NCBI RefSeq assembly: GCF_001306135.1
Contig: NZ_LGKP01000025.1
Location: 1 to 64,000 of the forward strand
Length of the DNA stretch: 64,000 nucleotides
Origin: Herpetosiphon geysericola
GTDB taxonomy: Bacteria; Chloroflexota; Chloroflexia; Chloroflexales; Herpetosiphonaceae
Direction: 5' to 3'
Positions within the stretch are counted from its first letter, which is position 1. Every line of letters starts with the position of its first letter. The position numbers and the translations under genes were made by a program. Below are positions 53,885 through 60,624 of the stretch, piece after piece. The notes beneath the pieces are model-generated. The model searched no databases and was not told the origin of the DNA. It saw only the letters and a program-made list of their open reading frames with translations.

Positions 53885-54670
53885 ATGACAACCCCCCAAC
53901 CCTTGGTCGCAGTGACACTTTCACGGAGTGAACTGCTGTTAATTAGTGCACTCCTAAAAGCTCCAGCTTTGATGGGTGTCGAAGCGACCACCGCCGATGA
54001 GAATCAACGCGCTTTGGAGTTGTTGCAGGCTGAACATTCGCTCCGTGCTCGCAACGCTGCGGCGGTCGATGAAAATGGTCAACTATTAATTGTCCGAGAT
54101 TTACTTGGAGTTGTGGCAAGTTGCGCGTATCCACAACGCTCACTGGTGGTTTATCATACTCGTGCAGATGGGGTGGTGCTTCAAGGTTTTGGCCATGTAC
54201 GCGATGAATTTTTGGTCGTGCATACGGTGATTAACCCCGAAGTTCACAATCTCGCGCAGATGCCCAATCTTGACCGCTTGATCGAAACGGTGTTTCAATT
54301 GAGCGATTATGCAGCCAATACTGCAGCAGTTAATTTACACGTTGATATTAGCCGCGAAAAACTGGTGCTGGCTCGCCAATTGGCCGAACAAGGCCAAACT
54401 GCCCAATCAGCAGATACCTTGGTGCGCAGCGGTGTAACCCCAACCGAAGCCGAGTTGTTGGTGCGCATGTTTAGCTTGCCCTCGACAACCACGGTTTTTG
54501 TGACAATTCAGTATAGTGGCAGCCATGCTATGGCTCGTGAATATACCTTGTTCAAAAATGAACTTGGCTCGTTCTTAATGACCCAAACCGACCTTGAGGT
54601 TGAACGCTATCAACTTAAAGGTATCGATTATATGGGGCTTGGCGGCCTCTTATATGAGTCACTTTCATAA
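53885..54670 (+). CDS. Hypothetical protein, possible effector chaperone
   Basis: The 261-residue soluble protein has no signal peptide or membrane helix. The start LSRSELLLISALLKAPALMGV, the middle GVVASCAYPQRSLVVYHTR...VLQGFGH and the end LTQTDLEVERYQLKGIDY suggest an alpha/beta fold. The layout loosely recalls EspG, the cytosolic chaperone of mycobacterial type VII substrates. The similarity is weak and is my inference. AGGAG lies before the ATG. It ends the toxin island, and a terminator follows. Confidence 0.65.
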   Translation: MTTPQPLVAVTLSRSELLLISALLKAPALMGVEATTADENQRALELLQAEHSLRARNAAAVDENGQLLIVRDLLGVVASCAYPQRSLVVYHTRADGVVLQGFGHVRDEFLVVHTVINPEVHNLAQMPNLDRLIETVFQLSDYAANTAAVNLHVDISREKLVLARQLAEQGQTAQSADTLVRSGVTPTEAELLVRMFSLPSTTTVFVTIQYSGSHAMAREYTLFKNELGSFLMTQTDLEVERYQLKGIDYMGLGGLLYESLS

Positions 54671-54690
54671 GCTCGCTCGCCTGTACCAAG

Positions 54691-54718
54691 CCGCTCATTC
54701 GCCCGAATGGGCGGTTTT
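54691..54718 (+). terminator. Terminator of the lipase-effector unit
   Basis: CCGCTCATTCG (54691-54701) pairs with CGAATGGGCGG (54704-54714, one GU) and is followed by TTTTGG. It lies 20 nt after the last gene of the island. Confidence 0.85.
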
Positions 54719-54835
54719 GGCGTTAATTGTAATTAAGCGCGCGCCCTAAGGTGTACTGCTTTTTCCAATTGCTTACGCTAAAAGTGCTAAACTGACTGGT
54801 TATGAGGTTCGATTTAGCATCAAAGCAGGCTCATT

Positions 54836-55225
54836 ATGGAATTAACCTTCACCACTCCGGCGCTGTTGTTTCCAGCAATCTCGTTGCTGTTTTTGGCCTA
54901 TACCAATCGCTTTCTTTCAATTGCATCGTTAATGCGCGAACTCAAAGGCCGCTATAAAATCGATCGCGACCCACGGATTCGTGGCCAACTGGAAAATTTG
55001 CGCTATCGAATTGGGATTATTCGTAGCATGCAAATTTGTGGGGTGGCAGCATTTTTCTTCTGTGTGCTGTGTATGTTTGTGTTGTTTGCAGGCCAAGCCT
55101 TTTTGGGCAAATTAACTTTTGGCGGCAGTTTATTGCTGCTCTTGACCTCGCTAGGCTTGTCGTTACGCGAAATTCAGGTTTCGATCGATGCGCTAAGCCT
55201 TGAAATTGCCGATCTTGATGAGTAA
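54836..55225 (+). CDS. DUF2721-family membrane protein
   Basis: The 129-residue protein has three hydrophobic helices (~10-30, ~62-85, ~90-112). The family pattern is visible: LFPAISLLFLAYTNRFLSIASLMREL and LRYRIGIIRSMQI. DUF2721 proteins are small inner-membrane proteins without a known role. It lies 11 nt before a membrane histidine kinase gene, so the two may be co-transcribed. Confidence 0.85.
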   Translation: MELTFTTPALLFPAISLLFLAYTNRFLSIASLMRELKGRYKIDRDPRIRGQLENLRYRIGIIRSMQICGVAAFFFCVLCMFVLFAGQAFLGKLTFGGSLLLLLTSLGLSLREIQVSIDALSLEIADLDE

Positions 55226-55236
55226 TTGGATTTGTT

Positions 55237-56397
55237 ATGCCCAAACAAGCGCTTGAACAATCAATCCAGCAGTTACGCCAGATTATGCTGATCGCCCTCG
55301 CCTTCGTTGGCTACAGCCTAGGGTTTATGTTGTTCTACGATCAGATGGGGGCCGTGATTGGCTCGTTATTACTGCTCCCCGTTGGTTTAGCTGCCTGGTT
55401 TTTGGGTTGGCGTGGTGGTTTGATCGCGGCTTTGATTGGGATTTGCCTTAACATCGGCTTATTTTTGTTGAATAGGGCATCCTTTGTTGAGATTCTAGCG
55501 CTTGGGCCTGGCTTGATGATGGCATTTGTGGTCGGCGGCGCCATTGGCTGGTTGCGTTCGTTGCTCGATAAAATTCAGGCTCAAACGAGCCAGCTGGAGC
55601 GCGAGCGCGAATTATTGGCCAACGAAATTAGCCAACGCAAGCAAATCGAGCAATCGTTGCTGGCTGCCAAAGAAGATGCAGAGTTGGCAAACCACTCGAA
55701 AAGCCAATTTTTGGCCATGATGAGCCATGAGTTGCGCACGCCGCTGAACGCGATTATTGGCTATAGCGAGTTGCTGCAAGAAGATGCAGCCGCTGAGCAA
55801 TTAACGACTTTTGAGCAAGACCTGAAGATCATTCACAATGCTGGCGTGCATTTGTTGGGCTTGATCAATAGCGTGCTTGATTTGGCGAAGATTGAGGCCG
55901 GACGCATGGAATTATTTGGCCAAGATTTCCAGGTACACGAGTTAATTGATGATTTGGTGTTATATTGCCAGCCGCAAATTGCCAAAAATAGCAATCGTTT
56001 GGTGTTGGATATTGCTGAGAACGTGGGTTTGATGCATAGCGATGTGCAAAAGCTGCGCCAAATCTTGCTTAACTTACTGAGCAATGCAGCCAAATTTACC
56101 CAACAAGGCACAATTACCTTGCGGGCGAAGCGCGATGGCGATTGGTTGCATTTTGAGGTTGCTGATAGCGGCATCGGCATGAGCAGCGAACAACTTGCTA
56201 ACCTATTCCAGCCGTTTGTGCAGGCCGAGCAATCGACGGCGGCACGCTTTGGCGGCACTGGTTTGGGGTTGGCAATTAGTCGTTCGTTAGCTAAACTTTT
56301 AGGTGGCGATGTTATGGTTGAAAGTATTCAAGGTCAGGGGTCGTCTTTCCAATTAATTGTGCCAGCCTTTCAGTTGGCTCCGGTTACGGCAATGTAG
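55237..56397 (+). CDS. Membrane sensor histidine kinase
   Basis: The 386-residue protein has four hydrophobic helices (~15-110) laid out like the KdpD-type DUF4118 sensor. A coiled coil follows, then HisKA (His in MMSHELRTPLNAIIGYSELL, ~165) and HATPase (NLLSNAAKFT, DSGIGM, GGTGLGLAIS, ~270-380). It has no receiver and no adjacent response regulator, so it is an orphan kinase. The sensed signal lies within the membrane or close to it. Confidence 0.9.
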   Translation: MPKQALEQSIQQLRQIMLIALAFVGYSLGFMLFYDQMGAVIGSLLLLPVGLAAWFLGWRGGLIAALIGICLNIGLFLLNRASFVEILALGPGLMMAFVVGGAIGWLRSLLDKIQAQTSQLERERELLANEISQRKQIEQSLLAAKEDAELANHSKSQFLAMMSHELRTPLNAIIGYSELLQEDAAAEQLTTFEQDLKIIHNAGVHLLGLINSVLDLAKIEAGRMELFGQDFQVHELIDDLVLYCQPQIAKNSNRLVLDIAENVGLMHSDVQKLRQILLNLLSNAAKFTQQGTITLRAKRDGDWLHFEVADSGIGMSSEQLANLFQPFVQAEQSTAARFGGTGLGLAISRSLAKLLGGDVMVESIQGQGSSFQLIVPAFQLAPVTAM

Positions 56398-56458
56398 GCA
56401 ATGTTGGGTCATGGTTCTATCCCACATTTGGCGCAACGCATTCATACACATTGCTTAT

Positions 56459-56486
56459 TTGACAAGCACCAAAAGTACGCTAAAAT
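56459..56486 (+). promoter_or_regulatory. Promoter TTGACA-N16-TAAAAT
   Basis: A perfect -35 (56459-56464) and TAAAAT (56481-56486) are 16 nt apart. They start a transcript near 56493, more than 300 nt before the decarboxylase gene. Confidence 0.75.
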
Positions 56487-56654
56487 ATGCAACGGTGATC
56501 AAAATTCACCAAACGGTTTCCGTGCCTTCTCGGCGCTCATCGGCAGCAGGTCGCTGCATCAATTGGAACGATGAGTGATGGTTGTTTTCTGGGGCGCATC
56601 ACATTGTTTTGAGCGCTGGTTTTTGACTTCCGAGCGGGCTTTCAACGAGGCTAT

Positions 56655-56726
56655 ATGAACGGTAGACAGAATTTTTGCACGCTGCGACAGATTGCGCGGC
56701 GCTGTGCTGAACCTCCCTCAATTTAG
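56655..56726 (+). CDS. Candidate Arg-containing leader peptide
   Basis: ATG 56655 with GAGG 4 nt upstream opens a 23-codon frame ending TAG. It has four Arg codons (AGA, CGA, CGG, CGC), including LRQIARRC, and lies in the leader before a probable arginine decarboxylase. Part of the frame (56662-56670) forms one strand of the closing helix of the leader domain, so ribosomes on it would change the folding. There is no proof of translation. Confidence 0.4.
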   Translation: MNGRQNFCTLRQIARRCAEPPSI

Positions 56727-56784
56727 GTTGGTGAGTGTTGAAATCATGCTAGCAGACTAGCAATGGTTCTCTGTCTATCTCCTC

Positions 56785-56811
56785 ACCTGCCACAAATTGG
56801 GCAGGTTTTTT
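56785..56811 (+). terminator. Intrinsic terminator before the decarboxylase gene
   Basis: ACCTGCC (56785-56791) pairs with GGCAGGT (56800-56806), followed by a run of T. It sits between the leader and the coding region, as an attenuator would. Confidence 0.85.
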
Positions 56812-56857
56812 ATGCCCAGTGCTTAAGCCAAATGTCGCCCTGACACGTGGTTTTTTT

Positions 56858-58561
56858 ATGCCCAAAAAAGGGCAACGCACTTGGGAGTCTCCGTCAATAA
56901 ACACACAAACGAACAGCGCTAATTTTGATTGTACTTTGTTCTCTCAGCACCATGTTGTGGCTGAGCACTATCGTCGTGGCTATCACGGCTTGGAGGGACA
57001 CGTCCAGTTGATCGAGCAAACCTATGCTGGCTACCTGAATGATTCATTTGGCTTTTCGGGGGCTGGGGCTTTGACCGATTTTCTAACGCGCCGCAACGAG
57101 CGCTTGCTCTTAGGCGATACGGTCGATCTGGGTGCACTAGTTGAGCAATTTGGTGCGCCCCTTGAGGTTTCGTTCTGCCCGCAAATTACCACGCAGGTGC
57201 AGAATATGCTTGATTATGCGATGGCTGCACAGGTATCAGCAGGCTATACAGGCTCGTTCTTGTATGCCTATGCTACCAAGGCCAACTTTTCGGAAGAAGT
57301 GGTGCGTACAGCCTTGAATGCTGGTGCTCACTACGAAACCTCGGCTGCTGCCGATGTGGTGATTGCGCACCATCTCTGGCGCCAAGGCGTGCTTTCCGAA
57401 GATCGCTATATCTTCTGTAATGGCTCGAAAGAGCCGATGTATCTCGATGGGATCTTGGCGTTGCGCCACGCTGGCTACGAACGCGTCGTGGCAGTGCTCG
57501 ACGATCTCGATGAGCTTGATTATATTTTGACGCACAGCCGTGAACCAATGTTGTTTGGTGTTCGTGAGCGCCACGCCCCTGAAGTCGTGGATCGCAATCA
57601 TGCTGGAGCAGAACGCTTCGGCTTAACGCCCGCAGAAATGCAGCTTGTTGCTCAACGTTTGGCTGGGACTGCCCATGAATTGGTGGTCTATCACGCTATG
57701 GTTGGCTCGCAAATTGAGGATGCTGCTGCATGGGAAGCCCGTTTGGCACGTTCAGCCAACGCCTATGCTGCTTTGGCTAGCACCAGCCCAAGCTTGACGA
57801 TGTTCAATTTTGGCGGCGGCATGCCAACCTCGGGCTACGATTTGAATTTCCAATTCGATTATGTTGGCTTTTTGACCAACTTGATGGCTAATACCCAGGC
57901 AATTTGTGCTGAGCATGGCGTGGCAGCGCCCATGATCATCGCCGAATGTGGCCGCTACACCGTTGCTAACCATAATGTGTATTTGATTGAAGTTGGCCGC
58001 GTGAAGGAAGCTGGCGCAATTGAGCCTTGGTATTTGTTGAATGGCTCGTTGATGGTTTCGGCCCCAGATACCTTGATTGTTGATCAAGAATTTGTGGTTG
58101 TGCCCTTGGATGGCTGGGATACCGCAGTGCAAGCAGTGCGCTTGGGTGGCCGCCGCACCTGCGATTCCGACGATCTGTATCCACGTTCGCATCGCCCAGC
58201 CTTGATGTTGCCTGAATTCCAAACTGGCATGGTGTTGGCAGTCTGTGGCGTTGGCGCATACCAAGCCATGATTGGCGGCAAAGGTGGCGCACATCACTGT
58301 TTGAACCCAGAAATGCGCCGCATTATCATCGAGCAAGATGGCGATCAATTGGTGATGCGCGAGATTGCCCCACAAAACTTGATGGCTCAAATGAGTGCTT
58401 TGGGCTATAGCATTGCCACGATCGAGCAACCAGCCCGCAAGCCTCTGCCAGTGCGCACTGCTGTGGTGAGCGAGCAATTGCCAGTGCGGCCATTACGCGC
58501 TGCCCGTCGGCGTCAAGCGCCCTCAACCTTGCGCACCAGCCGTTTTGCTGCAAGTGCCTAA
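56858..58561 (+). CDS. PLP-dependent decarboxylase, probable arginine decarboxylase
   Basis: The ~567-residue fold-type III enzyme would convert arginine to agmatine for polyamines. The PLP Lys is in LYAYATKANFSEEV, followed by AHYETSAAADV, VYHAMVGSQIED, FNFGGGMPTSGYDL and IIAECGRYTV. The Cys/Asp active-site end is seen as RRTCDSDDLYPR. It is shorter than the ~640-residue SpeA type, and a related diaminopimelate or ornithine substrate is not excluded. The C-terminus is basic and Pro/Arg-rich. ATG 56858 and GTG 56819 are both possible starts, and neither has a ribosome site. The terminator just upstream implies control by readthrough. Confidence 0.75.
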   Translation: MPKKGQRTWESPSINTQTNSANFDCTLFSQHHVVAEHYRRGYHGLEGHVQLIEQTYAGYLNDSFGFSGAGALTDFLTRRNERLLLGDTVDLGALVEQFGAPLEVSFCPQITTQVQNMLDYAMAAQVSAGYTGSFLYAYATKANFSEEVVRTALNAGAHYETSAAADVVIAHHLWRQGVLSEDRYIFCNGSKEPMYLDGILALRHAGYERVVAVLDDLDELDYILTHSREPMLFGVRERHAPEVVDRNHAGAERFGLTPAEMQLVAQRLAGTAHELVVYHAMVGSQIEDAAAWEARLARSANAYAALASTSPSLTMFNFGGGMPTSGYDLNFQFDYVGFLTNLMANTQAICAEHGVAAPMIIAECGRYTVANHNVYLIEVGRVKEAGAIEPWYLLNGSLMVSAPDTLIVDQEFVVVPLDGWDTAVQAVRLGGRRTCDSDDLYPRSHRPALMLPEFQTGMVLAVCGVGAYQAMIGGKGGAHHCLNPEMRRIIIEQDGDQLVMREIAPQNLMAQMSALGYSIATIEQPARKPLPVRTAVVSEQLPVRPLRAARRRQAPSTLRTSRFAASA

Positions 58562-58732
58562 TTGTTGGGGGCTGGGGATTGGGGACTGGGGATCGGTAGG
58601 TTGGCCTGAAATCTCGAACAATACGAAAGGCACGAAGAATAATTTTCGTGCCTTTCGTGGTTAAATTTCATCCTTCATCCCTCATCCTTCATCCTTCACA
58701 AGATTGTTAAGTTTGTTGCTCAAAATTGATAC
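58562..58732. repeat. Repeat-filled spacer
   Basis: It has GTTGGGGGCTGGGGATTGGGG words, an imperfect inverted pair CGAAAGGCACGAAG (58623-58636) and CGTGCCTTTCGTGG (58648-58661), then four tandem CATCCTTCATCCCTC-like units (58669-58697). These are the same families as the other spacers. No gene is visible. Confidence 0.75.
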
Positions 58733-58762
58733 TTGACGAAATGGCAAGCCATGTGGTATGCT
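58733..58762 (+). promoter_or_regulatory. Promoter of the aromatic amino acid operon
   Basis: TTGACG (58733-58738) and TATGCT (58757-58762) are 18 nt apart. The predicted start near 58769 gives a short 5' end before the leader peptide. Confidence 0.7.
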
Positions 58763-58797
58763 CGCGCCAATCGTAATTGACACAAGGTTTGTCAGCC

Positions 58798-58896
58798 ATG
58801 CAATCTTTCAACAGCTATAACTCATATGCATTCTTTAGCAGCTATTTTTATTACTTTAGCTGCCATATTGAGTTGTCGCTGCCTACGAAGGATTAG
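58798..58896 (+). CDS. Phe/Tyr-rich attenuator leader peptide
   Basis: ATG 58798 opens a 32-codon frame ending TAG at 58894-58896. It has 5 Phe and 5 Tyr codons, including SYFYYF at codons 15-20. AAGG lies 10 nt upstream. Such aromatic enrichment in a short ORF between a promoter and a terminator, before chorismate mutase and DAHP synthase genes, matches the leader peptides of pheA-type attenuators. Slow translation when Phe-tRNA or Tyr-tRNA is low should stall ribosomes at codons 15-20. Confidence 0.85.
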   Translation: MQSFNSYNSYAFFSSYFYYFSCHIELSLPTKD

Positions 58897-58958
58897 ACAC
58901 ACCTTTACTGATTTTTGGAAGAACCCTTCGGCGCGGAGCGACAAGCTCCGCGCTTTTT
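58873..58958 (+). promoter_or_regulatory. Transcription attenuator: antiterminator and terminator
   Basis: Terminator: GCGCGGAGC (58931-58939) pairs with GCTCCGCGC (58945-58953), followed by TTTTTG. Antiterminator: TTGTCGCT (58873-58880) pairs with AGCGACAA (58937-58944), and CGAAGG (58886-58891) with CCTTCG (58925-58930), nested. The antiterminator uses part of the terminator arm and its loop, so the two exclude each other. A third hairpin, GCAGCTA (58838-58844) with TAGCTGC (58857-58863), encloses the Tyr/Phe codon cluster. The antiterminator begins 15 nt after the last Phe codon, just outside a stalled ribosome. Confidence 0.85.
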
Positions 58959-58982
58959 GTTGTGCTTCAATTGGAGGATGCT

Positions 58983-59387
58983 ATGCTCGTTTGTCGTGGA
59001 GTTCGCGGTGCGACGGTGGCAGTGGAAAATACGTCAGAGGCTGTGCTCGCCGCAACCAGTGAGTTGTTGTTGGCCATGGTTCAAGCCAACGAGATCGATC
59101 TTGACGATGTTGCATGTGTCTTTTTTACCACATCCTCCAATCTTAACGCGCAATTCCCTGCCTTGGCCGCTCGCCAACTTGGTTGGACCGATTTGGCGAT
59201 GCTCTGCGCCCACGAAATGGATGTGCCTGGCAGTTTATCGATGTGTATTCGGGTGCTGATGTTGTGGAATACCAGCCGCAAACCCAGCGAAATTATTCAT
59301 TGTTATCTTGGCGATGCCGCCAAATTGCGCCCTGAGCGCGCGCAATCAACAGCGTTGTTGAACATGCCCACCTGGCAACCAGCCTAA
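58983..59387 (+). CDS. aroH: Chorismate mutase, AroH class
   Basis: The enzyme rearranges chorismate to prephenate, the branch point to Phe and Tyr. The 134-residue protein has the AroH-class trimer signatures RGVRGATVAVENT, ATSELLLAMVQANEIDLDDV, FFTTSSNLNAQFPALAARQLGW, CAHEMDVPGSLSMCIRVLMLWNT and a late YLGDAAKLRPE. The catalytic Arg and Glu positions (RGATVAVE, HEMDVPG) are kept. GGAGG lies 5 nt before ATG 58983. It is the first structural gene after the attenuator. Confidence 0.93.
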   Translation: MLVCRGVRGATVAVENTSEAVLAATSELLLAMVQANEIDLDDVACVFFTTSSNLNAQFPALAARQLGWTDLAMLCAHEMDVPGSLSMCIRVLMLWNTSRKPSEIIHCYLGDAAKLRPERAQSTALLNMPTWQPA

Positions 59388-59459
59388 ATTTGGCTGCCAG
59401 CCGTCCACCTTGGTACTTGGTATTGGTATTTGGGTTTGTCAATTTGGAGGCATTTGACC

Positions 59460-60485
59460 ATGATCGTTGTAATGAAATCGCACGCTGATCTGACCGACCG
59501 TGACGCTGTTTTGACCCGCTTAGCTGAAAATAATCTTAAAGGCCATTTATCTGAAGGCGAAGAGCGGATTGTAATTGGGGTGGTTGGCGCAAAAATCCCA
59601 GCTGGCTTGGAAGAACAATTGCAATCAATGAGCGGCGTGCAAACCACGTTGCGCATCACCCGCCCCTACAAACTGGCTGGCCGCGAGTTCCAACAACACA
59701 ACACGGTGATTCGGGTTGGCGATTTGGAAATTGGCGGCGGTACGCCAGTCGTGATGGCTGGCCCTTGTTCAGTTGAAAGCGCCGAGCAATTGTTGAGCAC
59801 GGCCCACGCGGTCAAAGCAGCAGGAGCCAACATCCTACGCGGTGGCGCATTCAAACCACGCACCTCGCCGTACGCCTTCCGTGGTTTGGGCGAAGAAGGC
59901 TTGAAGATTTTGGCTCAAGCCCGCGAAGAAACAGGCCTGCCAATTATCACCGAAGCCCTGAATACTCGTGATGTTGAATTGGTTGCTCGCTACACCGATA
60001 TCATTCAGCTTGGCGCTCGCAATATGCAAAATTTCGCCCTCTTGGAAGAAGCAGGCCAAACTGGCAAGCCCATCATGGTCAAGCGCGGACCTTCAGCTAC
60101 GGTCGAAGAATGGTTGTTGGCTGCTGAATACATCCTCGCAACTGGCAATCGCAACGTAATTCTCTGCGAACGTGGCATTCGCACCTATGAAACCGCCACC
60201 CGCAACACCCTCGATTTGAATGCTGTGGCGGTTGCCAAGCGCCGCACCCACCTGCCAGTAATTGCCGACCCCAGCCATGGCACTGGCAAATGGTACTTGG
60301 TTGCGCCCATGGCCTTGGCTGGCTTGGCCGCTGGTGCAGATGGCTTGATGATCGAAGTGCACCACGACCCCGACCGCGCCTCATCTGACGGCCCTCAATC
60401 ACTCAACCACCTCAACTTTGCCCAATTGATGCAGCAAGTTCGCCGCTTGATCGCCGCCTTGGAGCCAGAATTAGCGGTTGCATAA
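59460..60485 (+). CDS. aroF: DAHP synthase (3-deoxy-7-phosphoheptulonate synthase)
   Basis: The enzyme joins phosphoenolpyruvate and erythrose-4-phosphate, the first step of the shikimate pathway. The 341-residue protein has an N-terminal ferredoxin-like regulatory domain (residues 1-70; [13 protein letters not shown]) and a type I-beta TIM barrel with [45 protein letters not shown] and ADPSHGTG. The N-terminal domain of this type allows feedback by Tyr or Phe. ATG 59460 has TTGGAGG 9 nt upstream. It follows aroH after 72 nt in the same attenuated operon. Confidence 0.95.
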   Translation: MIVVMKSHADLTDRDAVLTRLAENNLKGHLSEGEERIVIGVVGAKIPAGLEEQLQSMSGVQTTLRITRPYKLAGREFQQHNTVIRVGDLEIGGGTPVVMAGPCSVESAEQLLSTAHAVKAAGANILRGGAFKPRTSPYAFRGLGEEGLKILAQAREETGLPIITEALNTRDVELVARYTDIIQLGARNMQNFALLEEAGQTGKPIMVKRGPSATVEEWLLAAEYILATGNRNVILCERGIRTYETATRNTLDLNAVAVAKRRTHLPVIADPSHGTGKWYLVAPMALAGLAAGADGLMIEVHHDPDRASSDGPQSLNHLNFAQLMQQVRRLIAALEPELAVA

Positions 60486-60624
60486 CGAAGGGAGAAATTT
60501 AACCGCGAAGAGCACGAAGAGCACGAATGTTGGGTTCGTTGAATACTTTGGGTTTTGTAAAAGCACAATAATCCAATTAATCGATCTTCGTGTTCTTCGC
60601 GGCCTTCGTGGTTAAAAAAGCTCA
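60486..60624. terminator. Long inverted repeat between convergent genes
   Basis: CCGCGAAGAGCACGAAGA (60503-60520) pairs with TCTTCGTGTTCTTCGCGG (60585-60602), one GU pair in 18. Outer arms TTTAACC (60498-60504) and GGTTAAA (60610-60616) add to it. It ends both the aro operon and the lectin gene, and is built from the CGAAGAGCACGAAG repeat family found in other spacers. Confidence 0.6.

Larger units (their letters stand above)
56493..56812 (+). ncRNA. Long structured leader RNA of the decarboxylase gene
   Basis: About 320 nt between a strong promoter and an intrinsic terminator. Visible helices are GGTGA/TCACC (56494-56510), CTCATCG/CGATGAG enclosing GCAGC-AGGTC-GCTGC (~56537-56577), GTAGACAGA (56662-56670) with TCTGTCTAT (56770-56778) closing a ~115-nt domain, and GCTAG-CAGA-CTAGC (~56748-56761). 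GGTGAG (56730-56735) can pair with CTCACC (56782-56787), which overlaps the terminator. No known riboswitch consensus was recognised. It may be an attenuating leader or a free-standing RNA. Confidence 0.55.
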
